NCBI RefSeq assembly: GCF_001577835.2
Contig: NC_029518.1
Coordinates: 88,580,979-88,644,978 of the forward strand
Direction of reading: 5' to 3'
Source of the DNA: Coturnix japonica
Taxonomy: Eukaryota > Chordata > Aves > Galliformes > Phasianidae
Length of the DNA stretch: 64,000 bases
In this document: piece after piece, positions 28,449 through 38,600 of the stretch
How the letters are laid out: the number at the start of each line of letters is the position of its first letter
Position numbering within the stretch: the stretch's first letter is position 1
The notes under the pieces: model-generated
Databases searched by the model: none
The model's input: the letters and a program-made list of their open reading frames with translations, nothing else
What the model was told of the DNA's origin: nothing
Program-made: the position numbers and the translations under genes

Positions 28449-28462
28449 GTTACCACAGAAAC
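28449..28462 (+). promoter_or_regulatory. Possible RFX X-box upstream of CIMIP5
   Basis: GTTACC, two bases, then AGAAAC approximates the RFX consensus GTNRCC-N(0-3)-RGYAAC with one mismatch. It lies about 230 bp before the predicted start codon. RFX and FOXJ1 drive most motile-cilium genes, so the position fits, but a single imperfect motif is weak evidence. Confidence 0.35.
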
Positions 28463-28693
28463 TTGTTCAGCCTTCATGCAACGAAGCAACGCAGAGCAGT
28501 AGGAAATGATCATTAAATAACAAAGAAGCAAAACGGTGCTGAGCGCTACCCGTCAGAGCTGGTCTGCGTGCTCATTTTCTTAAAGCAGTCCAAATCTGCA
28601 GCTGAAAGAAAGCGCTGGGGGAGGAGGAGCACTGAAAGCACAACAGCAGGCTTAACCTGCTTCATTGTCAGTAGCTCTGTTATGAGTGTCAAA

Positions 28694-28944
28694 ATGGACA
28701 CGTTGGAAAAGGGTTCTGGATTTGGGAGGAATACCTTGAATGGTTCTCGGCATCCAGCAAGCAAAGCTCTGGAGCAAACAGCCTCAGCTCCTCCTCTGTC
28801 TCGTGGCAGCATTTGGCCTGGAAGAGCACACCTGGCTGCTAGGCCCAGGGCAGAGGAGCGGGCAGCACTGCAGCAGGACCAGGTACAGCAGGATAAGGTC
28901 TGGAGAGAGTCTGTGGAGGCTGAACGGAGAGGAAGAAAAATCTG
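28694..28944 (+). CDS. CIMIP5: CIMIP5 coding exon 1
   Basis: Encodes residues 1-83 plus two bases of a Trp codon. Basic, Ala/Ser-rich N-terminal part, then the conserved VWRESVEAERRGRKIW. The donor is TG|GTAAGT. The minus-strand frame of 159 codons over this exon is a shadow of its high GC content. Confidence 0.88.
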
Positions 28945-31401
28945 GTAAGTCATTTGTTCCAATTCACCCCTCTTCTGCTCATCTCGGCAATAGTACTGAT
29001 GCACCCTGACATCATAGGGCTTCATCCGAAGCCTACACTATCAAGCAAAGTTTTCTTCTGCAGGATCCTTGGATTAGAACCTACCACCTTAGCATTAGAA
29101 AGATTCTAACACTATATGAACTCTGTTCTCTACTGGGCAAAATCTATGCCAATAACTCCCAACACACTGAAAAAGCTGAAAAAGAGATGCAAAGAAGCGC
29201 ATGTTTTCTGTCTTTTAGCTTTATAGGGATCTCCACAATGATTATATAAATGTGCCAACCTTTATAATTTATTGCAGACACACTGATATTATCACCACTT
29301 CTCATATTCTTGGAAATGGCTGAAATGGAAATTGAACAGAGTGTTCTGCCAAAACATGACTCTGGATTCCCAATCTGTAAATCTCCTGAACATACCCTAC
29401 AAGCCACATGAAGACAGGAAAAATCCCATTATTTCAGTGCTTCAGCAGAAAGAACTGCCTGCATACATGTATTCACCAGTTACCTGAAAGAGACAGAGAT
29501 TAAGATCCTCTCTGTCACGTAACTTGTGAAGTGCTTCTGTTCATACTTCAGTACACAACACAGACATAATTCTTACAGGAATATATTTGGTAAAAGTAAA
29601 AATAGCTCCAGTTCTGCCTATGCACTAGCCAAGCAGACAAAAGAAAAAAGGCAGAGAATGAAGCACACCACTTTTAGGATGGTTTTAGGAAGGGAAAAGA
29701 AGCCATCTGAAAACTCCTGTCCTCCTCCTCAGTCCTCTGGAGGAAATATAGATCATAGTTTGGGTTTCTCCAGTGCCTGCTGTGTTCACTGGCTCTTTTT
29801 GCCTGAGGGAAAGGCTGAAGCCTGGACTCTGACTCACACAAAGCCTGGGCTGTGGTTGCAATGCTGCTCTCCCTCAGTTGTACACTCAGGACCTTTCCCA
29901 GTGGGCCCAAATGTTCCATGCCCATTCTTCAGCAAAGGCAACAGGAGGGATGCTACATCTGCCCATGTCTATTAGGGCTCACAGTCATGGATGTCAGTGC
30001 AAACCCATGTTCATGTGTACTTAGGGTAACACATCTACAACTAACGCATGCCCTGCTCTCCATCCTTGGCAACAGAGACACAACTCTTGCACAAGGGTAG
30101 GACAGATATGTGGACAGATGTCTAAAGTCAGCATTGCTGCCGACATAGAATCATACAGTTACTCAGGTTGGAAAAGACCTTGAAGATCATCAAGTCCAAC
30201 TGCAGCCTAACCATAGTACCCTAACTCTAACAACCCTCTGCTAAATCATATCCCTGAGCACCACATCCAAACATCCTGTGACATCAGGCCACAGCCTGCA
30301 GAGAACTGTCCTTTGGCGCCTCATCCCCATACCAAAGACAGTGATGGGAAAAGCTCGCTATGAGTTTGTGGTCTGACCTGAAGTGGGTACAGGCAAATGG
30401 CAGAGACACAAACTTTTCTCATTAATGAGCACCTTACAGTGACGTCCAAACCTGGTACACTCATATAGTGTTCAACATAGCAAGATGTATAAAACAGGGA
30501 CAAAAAAGACAAAACATTTTAAACTGCAATTTTGACTTCTGTTCCGAGGTACCAGAACTGGAGTTTCCTAAAGGACTACGACCAAATGGTAAGTTTCAAA
30601 CAAATACTTAACTGTAATCCAGGTTCTTTTTAGCTTGCACCACTTCAAAGGACACTAATATTTTAAATGGAGCATATTTAGGCATAACTGGCAAATGTTT
30701 GAAGACTAAAATCATTAGGAAAACAAAAGAGAGCTGAGGTGTCATTCATCTTCCATAAAGGAATACAGCTTTGTGCGTGCCTTCAGTCTGCTCCAGTATT
30801 TATAACTTCATGCAGAGAAAAGTGCTAGAAGAACCAGCTCAGGGGAAAACAAAGTGTAAGATAATGTCATACTAAAATCCAAGCCACTACTAAAAACAAA
30901 ACAAATATCGTCCCACATCATGACCATTCCAGAGCAGGCTAAATTCTTTCTCTCCTGACATTTTAAGCAGCATATTTAAAAATGATTCATTTCCCTGTGC
31001 TATCTTATTCCCAGGAAAAATTGCTAGGAAAACTTTTTACTGTATTTTTGCAACGCTTTCATGTGCATTAGGGAACTATTACATGCTTACACCTTAATTG
31101 TCAAAAAGCAAAAGAGCTGATGTTAGTAATAATCTCTATAACCTGTATTTTCAGAAGCAAATGATGCAGCTGTGAAAACTCCAGCATTAATGGTCTTTGT
31201 TTCATCCAGGGTAACAAAAAGGAACAGAAGCCACTGCCAGACTGTACATCTGTGTTTTCAAACACGGTTCCCAATTCGACCAACCAGAACATTGGTAGTA
31301 GGATGAATACTGAACATGGCAAGATGCTGATAAACATGGATTACTTCTTCAGCAGGGGAGCACAAAAGAGGAAACTTGAAGATGACCTCCAGCTTTCCTA
31401 A
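28694..31401 (+). CDS. CIMIP5: CIMIP5 (C2orf50) ciliary microtubule inner protein, whole gene
   Basis: Three exons, 28694-28944, 30549-30588 and 31210-31401, join with matching phases into 160 codons plus stop. Human C2orf50 is recalled as about 162 aa. Recognisable blocks include QQDKVWRESVEAERRG across the end of exon 1, NWSFLKDYD in exon 2, and GNKKE, PNSTNQ and the closing MDYFF...KLEDDLQ in exon 3. The family is named as a ciliary microtubule inner protein, thought to sit in the lumen of axonemal doublet microtubules, so the likely site is motile cilia or flagella. No signal peptide or membrane segment is visible. The ATG at 28694 was chosen for length; an in-frame ATG at 28682 would give 164 aa, and the frame stays open further upstream. 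The position beside SLC66A3 and ROCK2 matches human 2p25.1. Confidence 0.9.
28945..30548 (+). other. CIMIP5 intron 1
   Basis: GT-AG intron of 1,604 bp containing one antisense CR1 fragment. The 149-codon plus-strand frame at 29526-29975 has no family resemblance. Confidence 0.8.
30146..30275 (-). repeat. CR1 LINE 3' fragment in CIMIP5 intron 1
   Basis: Antisense CR1 tail: ATAGAATCATACAGTTACTC, GGTTGGAAAAGACCTTG, AAGATCATCAAGTCCAACTG. Confidence 0.9.
30549..30588 (+). CDS. CIMIP5: CIMIP5 coding exon 2 (40-nt micro-exon)
   Basis: The acceptor is TTCCGAG| at 30547-30548. One base completes the Trp codon, then YQNWSFLKDYDQM, and the donor is ATG|GTAAGT. The match to the family motif NWSFLKDYD plus both splice phases makes this 40-nt exon convincing. 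Confidence 0.9.
31210..31401 (+). CDS. CIMIP5: CIMIP5 coding exon 3 and stop
   Basis: The acceptor is TTTCATCCAG|. Encodes 63 residues from GNKKEQKPLPDC to the TAA at 31399-31401. The poly-A site is not obvious: AGTAAA occurs at about 31409 and a canonical AATAAA only at 32709-32714. Confidence 0.9.
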   Translation, partial: GNKKEQKPLPDCTSVFSNTVPNSTNQNIGSRMNTEHGKMLINMDYFFSRGAQKRKLEDDLQLS

Positions 31402-34400
31402 TGCTTAAAGTAAAGATACCGGTAACAAAGCAAGTGACAGAGATCTAGCTAATAGACTTCTTTCAGACTGAAAATAGCAGGGAACAAATTCCTCATCTTC
31501 CCCCTGATATCAACAGTACTGTCCTGCGTGGAGCTTTTTCAAGAGCAAAGATGTATGTCACCAAGCAATGCCTAAGAAGACAATCCTCTTCAGATTTGAG
31601 GTAACTGGGCCATATACAGTGAGTCAGGACCACAGATCCCATCTATCTTCCCATGCGAGGCCATTGTAACATTGCTACTAAAGAGAAAGTTTAGAGTCTA
31701 AGGGCAGTTTCTTCCTGAATTTTTACCTCCTGAAAAGAAACAATTGATGGAGATCAGTTCAGATGAGTTGCACTACAAACAACATGATACAACCTCTGAA
31801 AGTCAGTGTGATAAAGTGCAGCAGGTTGTTGTATTTCATGTATTTAGCCAAGGATTCATCAGCTTGTCACCTGCGTGTTTAAGCTTGTTCTTAGGAGTAA
31901 AGTTGAAGGAATGTAAGATGCGTTACATGCATTTTCAAGCCTCCCTGCCGAGAAACCTGAGCCAGGCTGAGCCAGGTTATATTCTTATTGTCACCATTCT
32001 TTAATTTAACAGGGATGTAGCTCCTAAAATCTGCAGTTACCCAGGGAAATCATAAGGCTAAATCGACACAATACTTACAGCCTGTTTACTAATGCATCTG
32101 GGTGCAAAGCTTGTTTGTGATCTGTTGTTTTGGAGGAAAAAACATTAATCAGCAGAGCATGGAAAATGGAAGCCTACACTTTCAACAAAATAATAATAAT
32201 CTTGCTGAGCTAAAATACCTTCTGATTTCTTCTAAGAGAAGAAAGCTGCAGCAGGAACTGTTTTTATTTCAAATGCATCTAGTGGGAACATAGCAAGCTC
32301 CACGTTTTCTAACCTGCAGATGGCACTCACTTCCCACCAAGTAACCCATTGCAAAGGGCACAGCAACAGCATTGCACAATACCTTCCTAATTTCTAAGGG
32401 CATTAAATAGTTCCAGATTCTCAACAGTGTTTGCTCTGTGTGAATCCAGAGAATCCCTGTCCCAGAGAGGCCCTGCAAAATGGATTGCACGGGACAGAGG
32501 GTGGTCACAGCACTGCACTTTATCCTTCTACTCAGTACTGGCACTGCTTCAACTGAAGCGTTTCTTCCAGTTTTGGGCAAAACATGGAAGGTGCTGCTCT
32601 GAAGACGTGGGCACTAACAAGACTTGAGAAGCAAAGACTGTAAACAGAGTACTGGGAAGTTTGGCTATGAGGATACATTAAACAGGTTATTACAGCTTAA
32701 CCTGAAAAAATAAAAAGAGAATGGGAACTGAGAAATCTCTACCTTTAAATGTTAAACACGCACAGCCATCAGGAATGACATATTTAACAAGGTTTGCCTG
32801 TTAGAGTGTGAACTGTGTAACTGAAGCAGTTTTCATCAGTTATCAGATCTTCACTGGAGTTGCCGGAATCAGAAAACATGGCTTTTCAAAACATATCCAA
32901 AAAGGATTTAAAAATCACATCAGTTGGGTCAGACTGGCATAGACCACACCTCTAAAACCCAGATCACCTCATGTTTCAATGAGCGCACATTCCTAGCCTT
33001 CTTCTGGCTGCCACTTTACAGTGAAATGCTTTTCACTGCATCCAGATGAGCCTTTTTCAATCAGAGCCCCTCTGAAATCCATCCTTAGTGCCTAGTGTGT
33101 AGTTAAAGTAAGTTAACACCTACAGCAACCTTCAGAGAACACAGCTGGGAGCTGCTGAGGACTCAACCAAAGCTGCCATAGATCCTGTGAGCAGAAAGCA
33201 GTAAAGAGGTATTCTGTAGACACTGTTTTCTTCCCAAGTTTAGCGATCATTTTTTCTCTTACCAGAATTAATGTCACCAACAAATCTTTATTTACATAAG
33301 CAGAGACACTGAGAAGGAATGGATGACAGCAGCACTTACATTTGTAAATGATCGGTGGAAACTCCATTTATTAAGGAGATTGTACAGATACTAAACTGCG
33401 CTGTAAGCTTCTTGAGAAGAGTTTTTATGATGTATCACTCGTGCTTCATGGTTTTATAAGAGGGTTTTTTTTCTTTCCTTTAGCTGCCAGATCTCAAAGA
33501 AGAGATTATCTGTGTTTAGAGAATCCATTCTCTGTATTTCTTTCAGTCAAAGCGCACAAGTGGGTAGGAATTTGAATTTAATTCTGGAGTTAGATAGATG
33601 GCTTTCTCTTCTAAGGATTGTTCCCAGTGCCTCCAAGTCTTGTGTGTTCTCATTTCAAGCTATTCTCATAATAAAAATGTGTGTAATTGTTCGTATTTTA
33701 TAACAAAACATACGTAACTTCATATAAACCTTTATTTCTTCTGCTCTTAGAATAGTTTTTGTACACAGTTCCCATGTGACATCTTAACTATGCAGCTTTC
33801 TATTCTAGAAGGCTGGTGATTCCAACCATGTTTTTTAGAAGCTGTATTTCAAACTGCTTCTTGGCCTTTACATTATTCTGAAGCAGTAGTTAAATGGATT
33901 TACCTACCAAAACTGTTGCAACATGGTGTGCAAATTGCGAGAACAGTCAGATTCCTACAACATAAGAAGAAGAAAGCAATTATGTACAGGCATTTAGATG
34001 GACAACAGAGGCCAGGCCCAGGAGCCAAAATATTTATAACACAATGTATAATACATAAAAGACGCATTGCATACATACATGCACAGTCACATTTTCCCCT
34101 TTTTGAACACTCTGTAGAACAGCATTTCCAACTATATGTTCATCCCAGTGCAGACAATTTGCCTCTTCACAAGAAGTGGGGTAGGATTTTTGTTTTGTTT
34201 TATGTGGGGATTATTTGATTGTTTGTTTTTTTTGGTTTATTTGCTTACTTTCTTTGACTTCTGAGTTTAGAAATGAACAATGATTTGTAATGGGCCTCAA
34301 ACTGCTTTTTCTAAGCCCTGCTTGGATAGAAACCAGCAAAACTTTCCTGAAGTGGAATATGTGTCTTAAAACTCACTACTCCGAATCAGCTCTTGCTTTG

Positions 34401-35270
34401 CCCTGTTCAGAAACCTCCATGTTTGGCTGGATTCTTTGAAATCCAGACGCTTTTCCAAGAAACCTTGAACCTCTGCCAAGCACTGAAGAGGCACTTGGTT
34501 CTGTACATCACAGCCCTGCCCACAACCCTCTTCTGTCTCCAAAAGGACAGATGCCACAGACTGATGTCATCTCATAACCTTCTCAAAGTCACTCTCAGAA
34601 GCTGCATGTACCCACAAAACCACCAAGAATCTGGGACTAAAGCCTCACCTCAACCTCCCACTTTTAAGCCAGGTTGGTAGAGCCAACAAATATCTTTTCA
34701 TTGGCTTCCCTGGGAATGCCAGCAGGAAGCTCTCATTTGGCATACACCAATAAACTGCAATAAAAAATAATCTCCAAATATATAAGCTATAAACGTTACG
34801 AGATCTGGTTTCACTTTATGATTTTGACCTGATGACTTCAAGCTATCTGTTTTCCCCAGTTAGTGATAATTAACCATCCTCACAGGATATACTGTCTGGG
34901 AATTAACAAATGCACATATGCAGCAACTCTCAGCTATATATATTGCTGCAAATGAGAAACAAACTAAACAGTGCAGGGTAGGACCAATGGTAACTATCCC
35001 AATGCTTTGTAATAGCTGCATGATTATAAGCCAAAGGAACTGAAAAAACAGCAAATGTTTCTATCAACTCTTGCACAGCAAACCTTAACCAAGCAAGGTC
35101 AGCTGAAACATACTCAAGTCTTTCAGCTCTCATTGGAGTTTCTGCTATGAAGTAGCTCAGATGTAAATATGGATCTAGAACAAGACCAGCTCTGGATCCA
35201 AATGCTACAGATAACCCTTTCTCTGGGCTACAAGCCTGAAGTAGATTTTCTGTGTAATAAAACAGGCACT
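31402..35270. other. CIMIP5 3' flank / SLC66A3 upstream
   Basis: Probable CIMIP5 3' UTR at the start, extent unknown, then AT-rich sequence with T-rich and G/T-rich tracts (about 34180-34255). No further gene recognised. Confidence 0.5.
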
Positions 35271-35299
35271 TGAAACGTCATTTAAAGAAGTTTTTCCGC

Positions 35300-35600
35300 A
35301 TTATCTTGTAATTGAGCAGCCACGTAGAGGCCGGGCCGAATGGGGCCGGGCCTGACAGGCTCCCGCCCCTCCCCTCACACCGCCTTCCGTGTCGGGCTGT
35401 CATGGCGGCCGCTCTGCTGGACCTGGCGAACTGGAGCACCTGGGCGGTGTGTGCCGTCATCAAGCTGCCGCAGCTGGCGGCCGTGCTGGCGGCTGGGTCG
35501 GCACGAGGGCTCAGCTTGGGCAGCCTCGTGCTGGAGCTGGTGGGGTAAGGAGGAGTGCCGGGATCTGGGAGCGACAGCACGAGGGGGAGGTGCTTTAAGC
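35300..35600 (+). promoter_or_regulatory. CpG-rich promoter of SLC66A3
   Basis: Abrupt rise in GC and CpG content around the first coding exon (for example GGCCGGGCCGAATGGGGCCG and CATGGCGGCCGC), in contrast to the AT-rich flanks. This is typical of a housekeeping-type CpG-island promoter. No TATA box is evident near the start codon. Confidence 0.75.
35402..35544 (+). CDS. SLC66A3: SLC66A3 coding exon 1
   Basis: Starts [20 protein letters not shown] and contains the first PQ-loop and [10 protein letters not shown]. Ends with two bases of a Gly codon before donor GG|GTAAGG. The in-frame ATG at 35312 is upstream in the GC-rich leader; family similarity begins at 35402. Confidence 0.93.
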
Positions 35601-38600
35601 TAACGGAGGCCAGAGAGCTGTGGGTGCCCCATCCCCACTCAAGGCAGGGTTGGGTGGGCAGCCTGAGCTGGTGGGGGGCAGCCAGCCCATGGCAGGGGTT
35701 GGGTGGATGGGCTGTGAGGGCCCTTGTAACCATCCTGTGATCCTAAGATGGTACTTGGGTTCTCCATAGTGATGTGCCGGTTGTGCAGGTACCTGTACCA
35801 GTCAGGCAGGATTCTCTCAGCCATGCAGACAGAATATAATCAGTCCTACAGAAGATTACAAGGCTGTTTCAAACTGCATTGAGGACGAAACTATTTTGAA
35901 GGGGTTTCAGTGATGTTCTTCTGAAACATTTATTGAGACTGTTTATTTAGTTGCACTCTGCATCCTGCAACCCATTATGGGACCAGCCACGAGAAGCCTT
36001 CTGTCCTCAGGTTCTGCAGAGCCAGAATGTAGTAACCAGACTGAAGAGCAACATGAAGAATGATGCTGGAGGAAAGGATGTATCTCAGCTTACAAGAAAT
36101 AAGGCTTAGAGGAAGTTCTTGACTGAATTTAGCTGTTTTAATCCTGAATATCACAAAAGCCTCTAAATGGGAGCTACAGGAAAGAATGTGACAGATTCTT
36201 TAGCAGGATCTGTGGTGATAGAACAAGGGGAAATGGCTTCAAGCTTAGAGAGGGTAGATTTAGGTTTGATATAAGGAAAAAGTCTTATGCAGTGAGGGTG
36301 GTGAGGCACTGGAACAGGTTGCCCAGAGATGTGGTTGATGCCCCATCACTGGAGACTTTCAGGGACTTTTCACACTGTGACACAGAAGTATTTCAGGAAG
36401 CTCTCTGCATCTTACTCTACTTGTGGATAACAGTAGGCTATGGAATAATCAGGCTTGCACTTGGTGTGCGTATCTGTTTGGTCAGTTTGGCAGCAGGGAC
36501 TATGCCTATCCAGATCCTTTTGGCACAACCAGAAGATAATTAAAAGCAATAAAAGAAGTTGTGAAGGAGCTGTTGTGTCCCCTTGTGCAGTCATGCTGTT
36601 TTATGTCTTTCTGTCCAGCTTCGTTGTGTTTCTGAGGTACCAGATTTATTATGATTACCCTCTGCAGACATACCTGGAATATCCCATCATCATCGCACAA
36701 GGTAATCTTTTTGAAGCAGGGGTTTGGAAATGAGACAGGGCTCCCCCAGCAGGCCAAGGCTCTGTGTGGAGGTTGAATACTCCACTGCAGTGACATGAAT
36801 CCATTGACCAGTTCTAGCTGGAGTTGGGAGGAGACAGGAATGAATATTTCAAATATAGCTGAATTCTTGTATGTTTGATGCAGGTAGATGGCCAGGTAGA
36901 GTGGTCTGATTAATAGACATGCAGTGGGGTTGCAGTGTAAGCTTATCCTTTATCCAGTTACTCCGTATTGGAGAGGAGCCTTATAAACGCTCCAGACTCT
37001 GAGTGAAGCTTCCTTTTGGATCTTACAGAGTTTTGGATGTTGATTGAATCTGAGAGATAAGCCTGTAAGAAACCAGGCCAGAGACATTTTGCCCAATGGA
37101 GCTCCTTTGTCTAGAATTGCATTTGGGTCCGTCCTTTCCCTTGGCTGACAAGCAATCTTTTATTTATTTCAGATGTCATTCTCCTTTTGCTTATTCTGCA
37201 TTACAGTGGAAACATGAAACAAGCTTTGCTTTATGCAGTCACGTATCCTTTGCAGTCCAGCACTTTTGGTTTACGTCACTTGTTTGGTAGTTCTTTGCAT
37301 AGTTGTGTCATCATTTGTTTTGTGCTCATATTTGTTTTGCAAATATGCCAGCCGCCTCTCAGCACGCATTCCACATTCACATGTTATTTCTTGGGCTGCA
37401 GTAACATCTCTGTGTGAAGGCAGCTGTGCGTGTAGCTAAGTCCCACAGCTGATAAGGAGTGTAACCTGTTCTTAATTTACACCTTAGCTGGAGATGTGGG
37501 ATGCAAATGGTGAATCTTCCTTGATTCCTTTCCATGCTGATTGTACTTGTTCTGAGGAGGACAGTAGTGTTTGTTCCTAAATAATAAATAAGATTTAGGC
37601 TTAAATCTCATCTTGTATATTGGAGCAGGTTTAAGAAACCCAAGCATTTTTCAACCAAAGGCTGCAATACAGGAGCACTTAGTGCTTCAACTAGTGCTCC
37701 TTACGTTTTATCCAGTCTGTGTAGTCTTATAAAACTTATTTCCAGATGTTAATTCTAATTCCCTAGAGAGAGCTTTGGTATCCTAGAACATCCAGTGCTG
37801 TGAAACTTAACGTGCTGTAAGGTTCTGGGGGGGCTGGTACATGCTAACGCTGCGGAGGTGGATCATAGACCTGGCCATGGTAAGTGCTGCATCATTATTT
37901 GGAATTATATCTACGTAGGAAATTATCTTTTTCTGGAAATCTTTATCATTGAAATCTCTACTTATGTTTGTTCTCGGAAGAATTCATCATTTAGTCTTGC
38001 TTTCAGAACAAACAGCCAGTTTTCAAATACAGCTGCTTCTTCCAATTCCTTGTGAGTGGCTTGAAAACATAACACTTAAAATACAGACTAGGAAAAGAAT
38101 TATATTCTGAGGTAGAATTATGTTAATTGTGATGGGATGAGTGTTAGGTGTGACCTTGTCACTGAGTCACATTAAAACTAGCAAGGAAGGGTGAATGGAG
38201 CTGGTCTCTTCAGTCCCAATGGCATCATCCCCATTAGTAGATCTTTAATGTGAGAAGGAGAGAGCAGAGCATCAGATTCTACATCATCTGATGTACAAAA
38301 GCATCAGAGCTTTTGTAGTGTGGTGTTATGTATTTCACAAGATTTTTTTTTATTTAGTCCTGGAGTTTTTAAAGAGAAGTCGTCGTTGTAGGCTAAAGAT
38401 GGTCTTTGACCTTTTGTATTGGAGCAGAGAAAGTTGGGTTGATTCCAGATGAACTGGAATTGCTGATGTAAAAGGTACTACAGATAGGGATGAAAGCTTC
38501 TAGGCCCAGTAGTAGCTCCTACTTGCAAGGGAAATCCAGTCAAGGCCCAAGGGTCTACAGGGAGGATCTTATCAAAATCCCCTTTAGAAGGACAATAAAT

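Noticed and set aside
28546-29025. 159-codon minus-strand frame
   Set aside because: Antisense shadow of CIMIP5 exon 1; the plus strand carries the family motifs and splice sites.
29526-29975. 149-codon frame in CIMIP5 intron 1
   Set aside because: No resemblance to the CIMIP5 family, and the real exons join across it in phase.
35278-35733. 151-codon minus-strand frame and several overlapping plus frames at the SLC66A3 promoter
   Set aside because: High GC removes stop codons; only the frame starting at 35402 matches SLC66A3.
37233-37439. Hydrophobic frame after SLC66A3 exon 3, suggestive of membrane segments
   Set aside because: Out of frame with exon 3, and the true continuation (exon 4, RRWIIDLAM) is found downstream.
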